Positions 1 through 8,351 of a stretch of DNA of 20,947 nt are shown here, in pieces. The DNA is from Zygnema cylindricum (Eukaryota; Streptophyta; Zygnematophyceae; Zygnematales; Zygnemataceae): NCBI GenBank assembly GCA_037447655.1, contig JBBHKE010000945.1, forward strand, positions 1-20,947, given 5' to 3'. The notes under the pieces are model-generated. The model searched no databases. It saw only the letters and a list, made by a program, of their open reading frames with translations, and had not been told where the DNA came from. Every line of letters begins with the position of its first letter. The stretch's first letter is position 1. The translations under genes and the position numbers were made by a program.

Positions 1-740
1 CCGCATTGACCTCTTCACTCTTTAATGCACCTTTCGGCCAATCCGTCAGCTTGTGGGTGGTCTCCACTGGTTAGCCGATGGTTAATGAGGCATTTCTCCA
101 AAAAGATGGAAAATTCTCCCGCAAATTCAGAGCCTTGGTCTGTCAAAACCTCCGCGGGTGCTCCAAATTGAGACAACACACTTTGGAAAAAGGCATCTGC
201 AATGGACTTTGATTCATTCCGGGGCAAAACCATCAATTCTATCCATTTGGAAAAATGTTCGATCATTGCGAGCATGAAGCGATTGCCATGTCGGGTGGTC
301 GGCAGAGGCCCTAAGAGATCTTGAGACCATCGATAAAACATTCTACGGATGGGCAAAGAATGCAGCTCACTTCGCCCTTTTTGTCAAAAGTTGTTTTTAC
401 CCGGTCACAGGAAGAACAAGTTTGTACAATTCGGTTGACGTGAGCTCGCAACCCATGCTACCAATAGGATCAAATGAACAGACAAGTGGACCGTTTTTTC
501 CCAAAATGTCGACATTGTTGATGGAGACGGGTAATCAAAGTTTCTCGATCGGAGGGAGGAGGAACCACTTTCCTCGTCCCATCCGCCCATTTCTGAACGA
601 CAATATCCCAGTCCCAGTCCTACGCCGCTATACGGGTTTGAACTCGGGACAATTCAACTCCAGACAAGTGTGGAGGAAGAGATCCCCGCTATATAGATTG
701 CAAGGAATCGGGGTGATTCCAGGTATCCTTCTTCTTGGCT
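1..740 (-). pseudogene. Integrase remnant of gypsy copy A
   Basis: The open stretch 15-356 reads as the catalytic core of a Ty3/gypsy integrase, which joins cDNA to chromosomal DNA. It shows the first acidic site in FYRWSQDLLGP, the second in VLTDQGSEF, and the DHPQADGLAER block with the final Glu, giving a DD(34)E spacing. The frame closes with TGA at 15-17, just where copy B continues into the C-terminal domain, so a small indel is likely there. Upstream (about 357-740) the N-terminal HHCC zinc region is recognisable by nucleotide similarity to copy B (for example the stretch encoding GTRKVVPP) but is frameshifted. No intact protein can be made. Confidence 0.8.
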
Positions 741-837
741 CCTATGGGTGCCTGTCTCTTGACGTCGGCTGAAAATGTGGACAGTTCCCACCCAGGTGGC
801 GAAAGCCAAATAAAAGCGGAGGAGGCCCGGATTAATC

Positions 838-1383
838 CTAAATTGATCTCTGGATTCTCATCCTGTCTTGCTCCAGTAAAATCGAATGTGGAGGAGTCGA
901 GGTTTTGGTTGAGTTCGTCGGCATTCCCATGGATTTCTCCTGCCAGTGGATAATACTAAAATCATATTCCTGCAAGATAAGAACCCATCTGGTAAGTTTG
1001 CCAGTTAATTTGCTATTTTCCATGATCCATTTCAGAGGCTGATGGTTCATATTTAAAGTGAAATGGATCCCGTATAAATATGGCCGGAAATGCTGAATCG
1101 CCCAAACTGCAACAAAGAGTTCCCCGTGGTAACTATTGTAATTTCCTTCGACTCGTTTATTGCTCCGACTAGAGTAAGCAACTACATACTCTGCTCCGGC
1201 ATCATCCACCTGAGCTAAAACGGCCCCCAATCCAAACCTACTACAATCAGTCTAAAGGTGGAATGGTCTTTGTTGATCTGGCATTCGGAGCACGCGGTGC
1301 TGTTTGAGTGCGTCCTTCAAAAATTGGAAGGCAATATGCTACTCCACGGCCCACTGCCATTCTTTGTCTTTTCGCAACAACTA
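838..1383 (-). pseudogene. RNase H domain remnant of gypsy copy A
   Basis: Bases 838-1230 encode most of a Ty3/gypsy RNase H domain, which removes the RNA strand during reverse transcription. Visible blocks are GAVLAQVDDAGAEYVVAYSS, YHGELFVAVWAIQHFRPYLY and HQPLKWIMENSK. The segment 1231-1383 continues in the same frame but holds TAG stops at 1381-1383, 1339-1341 and 1252-1254. Copy B has CAG in place of the first. Near 935 the frame shifts, so the final GNADRLSR-like block is read out of frame. Non-functional. Confidence 0.8.
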
Positions 1384-1719
1384 ATTCAGAGGTTGGCCGT
1401 GACTACTAAACTCGGGAATGAACCTCCGGTAATAATTAGCAAGGTGAAAAAAGGTGCGTAGAGCTGATATATCTTGAGGTGTCAGAAGAGCGTCAAGAGG
1501 AGCCACCTTGACCATATGGGGACCCACTATCTCGGGGGTTACTTCATGTCCAAGGAAAATAATTTTCTGAACACCGAAAATACATTTACCAGGGTGGCAT
1601 TTCAAATTAGCTGCTTCAAGTGCTTGGAGGACAATCTGGATATGCTCCATGTGTTCTTCAAAAGTCTTGGAAAAAATGATTACATCATCAATATAGCACC
1701 TCGCACAATCAATTCCTCG
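1384..1719 (-). pseudogene. Reverse transcriptase (palm end, thumb, connection) of gypsy copy A
   Basis: On the minus strand this begins with RGIDCARCYIDDVIIFSKTF, so the YIDD polymerase active-site motif is intact here. It continues with KCHPGKCIFG, IIFLGHEVT, ISALRTFFHLANYYRRFIPEFSSHGQPLN, the usual end of a Ty3/gypsy RT. A TAG at 1381-1383 ends the frame where copy B has CAG. Its N-terminal half lies at 2890-3234, on the other side of the solo LTR. The joint is clean: the codon series resumes exactly after the 5-bp duplication is discounted. Confidence 0.88.
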
Positions 1720-1724
1720 GAGGG
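1720..1724. repeat. Target-site duplication, left copy (GAGGG)
   Basis: The 5-bp direct repeat GAGGG abuts the TG end of the solo LTR and recurs at 2890-2894 next to its CA end. Five bases is a normal duplication length for LTR retroelement integrases. Confidence 0.9.
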
Positions 1725-2889
1725 TGTTGTTTTGAAATGTTAGTTTCGTGCGTACGCGACATTTTGTGCGCACGCGACGTTTTGTGCTTAATTTATTAAT
1801 TGAATTTACTGTGGAGGCTCGAATGGTTTCGCGGATTGGGGGAGTGAATGTACGGATATATATTGTTTCAAGACGAACGAAATAGAAATTAAGTGGCGCG
1901 GAATGCTTAATTGAAATGGACGGCGGATCGCGAAGCGATCCAATTTGAAATATTTGAAGGGTTTGAAAATGTACGATGGGCGTACGAAACATAATGCGAC
2001 ATACGCATTTATGAAAAAGGACGTCGCAAGTACGAAGCGCCTTATTTGGCAATTGGACGTGAATGCGTTTCGCGACGTCACGAGATATTTGACGACTCAC
2101 GTGGATTTCGTTTGGATTTTGTTGCCACGCGGAATCGCGTCAATCACACATTGTTTTTTTTTGGACGACCGGGATTCTTCGAAGAAATTCAAGGAATCTC
2201 GCTGAGTGACGTAGCGTGACTCAACATACGATTTTGTGAGATTGTGTGTACATGTAAAATATTTGAAATAACAGTGGTTCGTCTTTTTGTGTATTAGTTA
2301 ATACTGTAGATTTACTGATTCTGACATACCTCGAATTATTTCGGTATACTAACATTAATAGAAGTAGCTGGTAAAATTCGTACGGCTGGTATGCTTGCGT
2401 ACATTTAGTAGTGAGCTCCTGTATATATTTCTAGGACTTAGTCATTTTGAGCTTAGGAACTTTCTGGACCAAAAACTGTTTATGGTGTTTTTTGGTAATT
2501 TTATATGAGGATTACTCTCAAATCTGTTGGCAGAATTATCTGAAATTTTGCATGTGTGTTCCTCTATATATTGGTTACATTGTTACAGATACTCAGAACT
2601 ATTGTACGACTAGTCTGTGTTTAACTTGATTGTGAAGTTGGTCGGTTTTATCAAAGTTCTGGCACATTGTTTTTGTGCAACTTTGACCAGATGATGTGAT
2701 CACTCTGTTTATTATTTTTGCCTGAAACTTTGTAGGGTTATTTGATAGCCTAGAAAATATTTATTATTGTAGTGTCAGCCTATTTTGTAATTTTTCTAGA
2801 ATTCTGTGTTGATTCAAAGTAGGCTGTTTTTGGGTAGTTTGTGGTGCTTCCGAGGGTAAATCCATGGCTGAAAATGGCTATGGACAACA
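1725..2889. mobile_element. Solo LTR (1165 bp) inserted in gypsy RT
   Basis: The insert starts TGTTGT and ends ACAACA, a 6-bp inverted terminus with the TG...CA ends of an LTR. It is flanked on both sides by the direct repeat GAGGG (1720-1724 and 2890-2894). Removing the insert and one GAGGG restores the host RT codon series. I see no long ORF, no polypurine tract, no second LTR and no convincing match to the LTRs at 3235 or 11230, so a solo LTR left by LTR-LTR recombination fits best. It has an 18-bp tandem duplication (1752-1787) and a bZIP-like palindrome at 2203-2223. Orientation is undetermined. Confidence 0.85.
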
Positions 2890-2894
2890 GAGGG
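2890..2894. repeat. Target-site duplication, right copy (GAGGG)
   Basis: This is the second copy of GAGGG, directly after the CA end of the solo LTR. In host sense it is CCCTC, inside the codons for DEAL-RGIDCAR of the reverse transcriptase. Confidence 0.9.
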
Positions 2895-3234
2895 CTTCGT
2901 CCATCGCCCTTTGGAATTTTTCCGGCGCATTCTTTAACCCGAAGGACATGTATATCCACTCGTATAACTGAGAACTTGCCCAAAATGTCGTTCTCTCCCC
3001 ATGCTTCGGCTCCATGGCAATTTGGTGAAACCCGTTCTTCATATCAAGGGTAGAGTAGATGGTGGCCCCGCGAAGAGAGTTTAACATCTCTTCCGGGGTT
3101 AACATCGGATATCGGTCCGAAATAGTAGCCGTGTTGAGCATGGGGAAATCCCCACACACACGAAAATCTATTGTTTTCCTTGAGGCATCTTTCTTTGGAG
3201 GGAGAACGGTTAGGGAAGCAAACCCATGGAGTCC
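2890..3234 (-). pseudogene. Reverse transcriptase (fingers and palm start) of gypsy copy A
   Basis: Minus-strand translation from 3234 down gives LHGFASLTVLPPKKD, KTIDFRVCGDFPMLN, a LTPEEMLNSLRGATIYSTLD block holding the first catalytic Asp, then GFHQIAMEP and LYEWIYMSFGLKNAPEKFQ. These are the ordered N-terminal blocks of a Ty3/gypsy RT. The domain is cut on the N-terminal side by the insertion at 3235 and on the C-terminal side by the solo LTR at 2889. Within this piece the frame is open. Confidence 0.88.
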
Positions 3235-3427
3235 TGTTGATATTTATGTATTTTCTAGGTTTGTTTTAGGATAGAAAAGTAGCAGAGGCAGTCTGCCTCT
3301 AACCTCCATCTCCAAGCCCCCACACTTGTTGTAGTCACTGAAGGCTGGAGAGGGAGCCAGAGCCATGGTTGCCTAAGCTCTCAAGAGAGACAGGAATAGA
3401 TAATAGGTATGTTTATCAAAAAGATAT

Positions 3428-3470
3428 TTGACGGACCCAGGAATTGATCCTGGTACCTACCGTCCGTCAA
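3428..3470. promoter_or_regulatory. tRNA acceptor/T-arm-like hairpin in the 5' LTR
   Basis: A perfect 9-bp outer stem (TTGACGGAC at 3428-3436 with GTCCGTCAA at 3462-3470) encloses a 5-bp stem (CCAGG/CCTGG) with a 7-nt loop and an 8-nt one-sided bulge. Read on the minus strand, the inner arm fits the pol III B-box consensus GWTCRANNC. The same 43 bases recur without change at 6672-6714, although the flanks of the LTRs differ. The function is unknown. Confidence 0.55.
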
Positions 3471-3911
3471 TCATGTCGTAGCCGTTAACTTTGTCCATTT
3501 AGTCTAGAACTAGTGCTAAGACGTAGAGGGTTTAATATATATTTAAATAGTTATAAATAGGCTTTTTTATTTAACTGGGTTACGGTATATAGGGCATAGA
3601 AACAGTTGTATTTTTGGTACCGAACGAAATTAATAGTACAGACATTTATTTTTCGACGGTCCGTTTTAAATGACGATGTAAATCAGACGGCCGGGATTAG
3701 CGCCGGCTACGCGAAAAGATGATTTGATAATTTGCGGACATCACCACTCCGGATGACACGTGGCAACATCGTATAGGTTGCGAAATCTCCAGTATGGAAC
3801 ACAACAAATGCGGATGTGACAAATGTCACATTATGGCAATATTGTACACTCTCCGTACATAAAGTACTCCGGCACCTGTACTTTCATGTACAGTACCGTT
3901 TTTCTGACATG

Positions 3912-4023
3912 GCATGACTTGGCGCCACGTGGAGAGATAAGATTTAGAAGCAAGAATTTGGGGGATTCGCATGACTTGGCGCCACGTGGAGAGATAAGAT
4001 TTGAAAGCAGGAATTCCGGGGAT
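3912..4023 (+). repeat. Tandem duplication with G-box and GATA motifs in the 5' LTR
   Basis: Two adjacent copies begin with GCATGACTTGGCGCCACGTG, continue with GAGATAAGATTT and end near GGGGATT. The 3' LTR has one copy (7134-7190). Each copy holds CCACGTGG, the core of the plant G-box bound by bZIP and bHLH factors, next to GATAAG. Duplicated U3 blocks are often enhancers; here that is inference. Confidence 0.7.
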
Positions 4024-4224
4024 TATAAGAGCAAATCCGTATAGGACATGTGTTGACTTTTAAGCCATGTCGTACGATGGCCGTACAAAAGGTACAGTGG
4101 CACTTGTACCTTTATGTACTATGCAGCATTATGATTGGTCGCTACCTTAGTATTAGAGGGTTTAGAGAGGGGTTTAGGACTTATAATATTTCTGGTAGTT
4201 AGCTGCCTCTCCTAGAGAGCACCT

Positions 4225-4235
4225 TGTATAAATGG
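4225..4235 (+). promoter_or_regulatory. TATA box of the 5' LTR
   Basis: TATAAATGG lies near the end of the shared LTR region, and the same box is at 7391-7399 in the 3' LTR. It is the natural U3/R promoter position for this element, with transcription expected to start roughly 30 bases downstream. Confidence 0.5.
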
Positions 4236-4245
4236 CAAACTTTGG

Positions 4246-4604
4246 CCAGCCATAACTATCAATTCAGTTGACCAAATTAAGTGATTTTTGTTGCTGCAAA
4301 CTCAAGGGAGTCCAAGCTACACAGTGGTTTGGATGTTAAAGTTTTTGCCTGCCTGGGTGGCTACATTTGAAAGGGAAAGTCAAAGTGGGGAATGTTATCC
4401 TAAACTCATATTCTAACTTTGCATTCTTTAGTGAAACTGAGCACACTGAAATTTTTATTTCACAGGGGCGAAGCTGTAATGGGGTTCTAATTGTCAAGGG
4501 GTCAATCATTTAGGTTTAAATAAACTTGGAGTTGGCACTATCTAGATTAGCTTATTTGGATCTACGAATTCTGTGTGGCAATAGAGCCCATAGAATTTCA
4601 GGTT
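4246..4604 (+). other. LTR end and untranslated leader of the gag-only element
   Basis: This stretch contains the rest of R/U5, the primer-binding site and the leader up to the first Gag ATG at 4605. I could not identify a convincing primer-binding site; no standard initiator-Met complement is evident. No coding sequence is seen here. Confidence 0.4.
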
Positions 4605-5820
4605 ATGGGCCCACCATATAGGGAGCCTATGTTCGATGGAACTGACTTCACTTATTCAAAGTTTACGATGGAGGGGTTGCTTTTCGAAAAGAACTTGTGG
4701 GGAATTGTTTCGGGACAAGTGAGGTGTCCGCTACCCGGCTTTGGTGGAGCTCACTATGGAGAATCATTTGGGGCTGCCCAGAAAAACCAGCCAGAGTTCA
4801 GATGCAACGGAAGGTGAAGGGAAAATTATTATCGTCAAAAGGGAAATACTGGAGAAGGATAAAGGGACACTTATGGTGAGGGGAGCTAAGCTCTGGGCTA
4901 CGGTTCCACTTGTGGGGGTTATAAGTGAACCAAAAACTGCAAAAAATGATAGAAAAATTTGGGAATATAAAAACACTATAGCAAAACATCTCATACTTAG
5001 ATATGTGTCTAAATCCATAGATATCACTCTTTTAAATCTAACCAAGTCTTCCGAAATTTGGGAAACACTAATTCATATTTATAAGATTGAGACTATACAG
5101 AGGCAGTAGTTACTAAAACTGGAAGTTGTGGCCTATGTTTATAAAGGCGGTAGCATGATAGAGTTTTGCAATGATATTGTTGCATTATTTGTTGAACTTG
5201 CTAGTGCGGGATATGTAGAATCTCATGAGAGAAAGATTAATACACTAATCATGATACTCCCATATGAGTTCGAGGACATCATTTACCGTATGCAGGGAAT
5301 GGATGGCTCCTCATGGACTTGGAGCATTACCATAGGGATAATACTTGTGAGGGAAAGCACTTTGGAGCTTCGTGGGGGAAGTGACAGGGGGACTGCATTT
5401 ACAGCTGGTGGTGACTGGCAGAAGCGTTATGTGAGGAACAGTGGTGACCAGCAGAAGCGTGATGAGAGGAAGAAAGATAAAGGTAAACCTTATCGAAACT
5501 TCTGTGGGAAGAGAGGGAGAAGAAAAGAAAGGGGAGCTTTGAAACAACGGGTTTGCTTCGCTTGTAGGAAACCGGGTCACTATATGGAGGAGTGTCCGTG
5601 TTTGGAAGAACTTCGAAGTTGGTATGTGAATGAGGACGAAGAAGGGGAAGAGGAGAAAGAGGATGAAGAAATCTTGGAGCTTCTTCACATCGGAAGAATG
5701 GAGAAGAGAGAAAAGTACACAGAAATTCCACGAAGGCAACAGTGTACTTTTGGAGGTATAAGGGAAGTAAAGAAAGAGGAGGTACTTGAGGATGTCAAGG
5801 AGTGTAAAGTGTGTGGTTAG
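4605..5820 (+). pseudogene. Ty1/copia-type Gag of the non-autonomous element, frameshifted
   Basis: From the ATG at 4605 the protein opens with MGPPYREPMFDGTDFTYSKF, then MEGLLFEKNLWGIVSG, the start of the copia Gag (UBN2/Retrotran_gag) fold. A frameshift near 4740-4800 moves the reading to the frame that continues with KIWEYKNTIAKHLILRYVS, EIWETLIHIYK and, after an in-frame TAG at 5107-5109, ELASAGYVESHERKI and LPYEFEDIIYRMQGM. A CX2CX4HX4C knuckle, CFACRKPGHYMEEC, follows near 5551-5595 and should bind element RNA. An acidic stretch (EDEEGEEEKEDEE) comes next and the frame ends at 5820. Normally Gag forms the cytoplasmic particle. With one frameshift and one stop this copy is probably dead. 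Confidence 0.75.
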
Positions 5821-6442
5821 AAATGAGAAAGTCAATCCAAGATCCATAAGTGAAAACGGGGAAAATAAAATTAATAAGGATAATTTTATAGGTATGTTGG
5901 AATTAGAAAACTGGTCGGAAAGGGAGACTTCAACGGATTCCGAGAAAAGGGGAGAAGTGAAACTAAAAGGGGTTTTAAAGAATAACGAAGAAGAGGAATA
6001 TTTAATGAAAGGTTTAGGGGAGGAGAAATATTTATTGGGAATAAATTTAGAAAGTGAGAGTGGAAAGAAATCCATGGGAGAGAGTGAGGAAAGTTCATGT
6101 TGTGGGGGTAATGGGTTTGACATCACTAAAGGGAGTGATGACATTTATGAAGGAGTACTTGTAAAAGGGTTAGCCTCAGGGTGTGTGGTGCAGATTGGAG
6201 ATGGGGCTGGTTGTTTCAATTGCAAGAGGGAAAGTGGATTTAGTGTGGATGGAAAAGAGATGAGGTGGATAAAATCTTTGCTCGGATTTACGATAAGTGG
6301 GATGCTAAATGAAATGTGTGATGCAATTATTATTTCATTTCATCTAATGCATTATTTTAAATACGAGAGCATTTTTCTTAAGTTATATAAAAAGAAAAAG
6401 AAAATTAAAAGGAAAAAGGGGAGGGAGTGTTTTTGTTTGTAA
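5786..6442 (+). CDS. Unidentified open frame downstream of gag in the non-autonomous element
   Basis: This 218-codon frame overlaps the gag end by 35 bases and is shifted relative to it. The predicted product is rich in Glu, Lys, Ser and Gly, has a CFNC pair near residue 143, and ends with a strongly basic segment of lysines before its stop at 6440-6442. I see no protease, integrase, RT or RNase H motif. The DNA is purine-biased on this strand, which lowers the chance of stops, so the open frame alone is weak evidence for a gene. It could be a Gag C-terminal extension displaced by a frameshift, a small accessory ORF, or chance. Confidence 0.35.
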   Translation: MRMSRSVKCVVRNEKVNPRSISENGENKINKDNFIGMLELENWSERETSTDSEKRGEVKLKGVLKNNEEEEYLMKGLGEEKYLLGINLESESGKKSMGESEESSCCGGNGFDITKGSDDIYEGVLVKGLASGCVVQIGDGAGCFNCKRESGFSVDGKEMRWIKSLLGFTISGMLNEMCDAIIISFHLMHYFKYESIFLKLYKKKKKIKRKKGRECFCL

Positions 6443-6463
6443 GAGTTGAAAGGAAAATAGACT

Positions 6464-6478
6464 AGAAAAAAAGGGGAG
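6464..6478 (+). other. Polypurine tract of the gag-only element
   Basis: An uninterrupted run of 15 purines ending in GGGGAG sits directly against the TGTTGA start of the 3' LTR. This is the required position of the plus-strand primer of an LTR retroelement and fixes the element's orientation. Confidence 0.8.
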
Positions 6479-7409
6479 TGTTGATATTTATGTATTTTCT
6501 AGGTCTGTTTTAGGATAGAAAAGTAGCAGAGGCAGTCTACCTCTAACCTCATTCTCCAAGCCCCCACACTTGTTGTAGTCACTAAAGGCTGGAGAGGGAG
6601 CTAGAGCCATGGCACCCTAAGCTCTCCAGAGAGACAAGAATAGATAATAGGTATGTTTACCAAAAAGGTATTTGACGGACCCAGGAATTGATCCTGGTAC
6701 CTACCGTCCGTCAATCATCTCGTAGCCGTTAACTTTGTCCATTTAGTCTAGGACTAGTGCTAGGAGGTAGAGGGTTTGATAAATATTTAAATAGTTGTAG
6801 GTAGGCTTTTCCATTTAACTAGGTTACGATATATAGGGCATAGAAACAATTGTACTTTTGGTACCAGACGAAATAAATGTACGGATATTTTTTTCGACGG
6901 TCCTTTTTAAATGACGATGTAAATCGGACGGCCGTGATTAGCGCCGGCTACACGAAAGGATAATTTGACAGTTTCCGGACGTCACCACATCGTACAGGTT
7001 GAGGAATCTCCGGAACGGAACACAACAAATCCAGATGTGACAAATGTCACATTATGGCAATATCGTACACTCTCCGTACATAAAGTACTCCAGCACCTAT
7101 ACTTTCATGTACGGTACCGTTTATTTGAGGTCGCATGACTTGGCGCCACGTGGAGAGATAAGATTTGAAAGCAGGAATTCCGGGGATTATAAGAGCAAAT
7201 CCGTATAGGACATGTGTTGACTTTTAAGCCATGTCGTACGATGGCCGTACAAAAGGTAAAGTGGCACTTGTACCTTTATGTACTATGCAGCATTATGATT
7301 GGTCGCTACCTTAGTATTAGAGGGTTTAGAGAGAGGTTTAGGACTTATAATATTTCTGGTAGTTAGCTGCCTCTCCCAGAGAGCACCTTGTATAAATGGC
7401 AAACTTTGG
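6479..7409 (+). repeat. 3' LTR of the gag-only element, truncated
   Basis: This aligns with 3235-4245, but only one copy of the G-box block is present and the ACACGTGGC segment is absent. Similarity stops at 7409, about 11 bases after the TATAAATGG box, so R and U5 are missing. The next bases belong to the gag zinc knuckle of gypsy copy A on the opposite strand. The 43-base hairpin is conserved at 6672-6714. Confidence 0.85.
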
Positions 7410-7413
7410 GTTT

Positions 7414-8351
7414 TCAGGGGCACCATTTCCACCCGTGGCTGTTCTGCTGACAGTTCAGACAATTATACAGAATCATCCTGTCATCCGCCCCCATTAGAGG
7501 TTCTGATCCGCTATCAGCTGCCTGTTTTCCTTTAAGATTCCGCAAATCTTGGATTTCATCCTGCTCCTCACGCTCAAAGAGGTTTCTCCGGCAAACCCGG
7601 CGAAATTTGCTTTGACTTTGCCGGTGACTGCCTTTTCCCGAGCCTCACTGTTGACGAAGTGGTCATACATTTTCAAGGCTGCCAGAGAGATTTCTTTAGC
7701 CGAGGGGTTAATGTCTTAGATTGCCTGCCCAGCAATCCTGTTATCCAGAACAGCCTGCCCGGTGGGTCCGAACGAATTTTGGACAGCGATAAAGAACTTG
7801 GTTGCCATTGCTGGAAGATCAATACTTGACAGCTTTGTTTTCTATGAAAGACTGGAGAGCCTATTGAAAAGGGTCTGAGGCGTCTCATTCTTTAAGCATC
7901 GAAAGTGCTTGAATTCCTTGATGGCCAACTCATTTCTCTCAATATACAAAAGTCTCCAGGTGTCGAGGAGTGTGTAGCAGGGAGTGGGGTTGGCGATCAT
8001 TTGAGTGGCAGCCCGGGCTGCCTGAACAGCTTGCAACTGGTTAACGTAGGGTCGACCTTGGGCCTGCAGCTTCATGTCCTCGATAAAGGCAGGAGAGACA
8101 AGAGCGGTTGCTGCTGAAGCCAAGTTGGCTTTCGCTTGTAGAACCGCGGCATCGAGGGTCGGGTCAAAGATTTTGAAGCTAGGAGTTATCAGGAGATGTT
8201 GCCGCTTCTTGTAATTCGCCAGAGCACCCTCTGAAAGATACTTGACCATCATAGGGAAGAGCGTGGTCTCGAAGTCATCCAGAATAACCCCTCCCGGATA
8301 TTTGTTGATTTCAGACTGAGTGAAGGATTTAAAAGAAAAAGAATTCATCAT
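7414..8351 (-). pseudogene. Gag of gypsy copy A with CCHC zinc knuckle
   Basis: The minus-strand frame opens at ATG 8349-8351 and stays open to a TAG at 7842-7844 (NELAIKEFKHFRCLKNETPQ, TLFNRLSSLS). Past that stop it continues in the same frame with LPAMATKFFIAVQNSFGPTG, a TAA at 7716-7718, then AALKMYDHFVNSEAREKAVT and a TAA at 7494-7496. After one frameshift, a CX2CX4HX4C knuckle (CLNC, NSHGWKWC) lies at 7420-7461, with a TGA at 7414-7416. Length, order and the terminal knuckle fit a Ty3/gypsy Gag. The N-terminus is probably missing, because the ATG sits at the junction with copy B. Confidence 0.72.

Larger units (their letters stand above)
3235..4245 (+). repeat. 5' LTR of the gag-only element (aligned part)
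   Basis: This aligns with 6479-7409. The alignment stops at 4245 because the 3' copy is truncated; the true LTR end lies further downstream, perhaps near 4330, but I could not fix it or the primer-binding site. Compared with the 3' copy it has a second copy of a ~56-bp block (3912-4023) and an extra segment around 3745-3765 containing ACACGTGGC. A TATAAATGG box is at 4227-4235, which makes nearly all of this U3. Confidence 0.85.
3235..7409 (+). mobile_element. Gag-only (non-autonomous) LTR retrotransposon, copia-like Gag
   Basis: Two direct repeats of about 1 kb start identically with TGTTGATATT (3235 and 6479) and enclose about 2.2 kb. A polypurine tract lies directly before the second repeat. 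The interior encodes a Ty1/copia-type Gag with a CCHC knuckle and nothing recognisable as protease, integrase, RT or RNase H. This is the layout of terminal-repeat-with-gag (TR-GAG) elements, which depend on enzymes from other elements. The LTRs differ by roughly 6 percent over their first 200 bases plus indels, so it is not recent. The 3' LTR is cut at 7409, and the flanking AGTCC (3230-3234) has no partner there. Confidence 0.82.
1..8351 (-). mobile_element. Degenerate Ty3/gypsy retrotransposon copy A, interrupted by two younger insertions
   Basis: Reading the minus strand from 8351 down to 1 gives gag with a zinc knuckle, then RT, RNase H and integrase, the Ty3/gypsy order. The copy is split by a solo LTR (1725-2889) and by a gag-only LTR element (3235-7409). 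No protease is visible between the gag knuckle (7420-7461) and the RT start (3234), so that part is deleted. Its pol matches the plus-strand copy B closely along RT, RNase H and integrase, so the two belong to one family. Frameshifts and stops break every domain; the copy cannot be autonomous. Its 5' LTR and gag N-terminus are lost at the head-to-head junction near 8351. Its 3' end lies before base 1. Confidence 0.85.

Noticed and set aside
1381-2100. Single 239-codon minus frame spanning the solo LTR and RT
   Set aside because: Only the part below 1720 is RT; the upstream part is the LTR read in a chance open frame. The duplication and the RT joint show that it is not one protein.
2160-2200. 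Heat-shock element in the solo LTR (TTCTTCGAAGAA)
   Set aside because: The TTC and GAA units do not have the 2-base spacing needed for a heat-shock element.
3428-3470. A genuine tRNA gene in the LTR
   Set aside because: Only an acceptor/T-arm-like half can be folded. I could not form D and anticodon arms with a proper anticodon loop, so it is reported only as tRNA-like.
4246-4604. Initiator-Met primer-binding site after the 5' LTR
   Set aside because: TGG words exist, for example at 4324, but none continues as a recognisable tRNA 3' end complement, and the LTR end is not fixed.
5311-6144. Minus-strand open frame of 277 codons opposite the copia-like gag
   Set aside because: It is the mirror of a purine-biased coding strand: Ser/Leu/Phe/Pro-rich, no domain, and antisense to a recognisable Gag with zinc knuckle.
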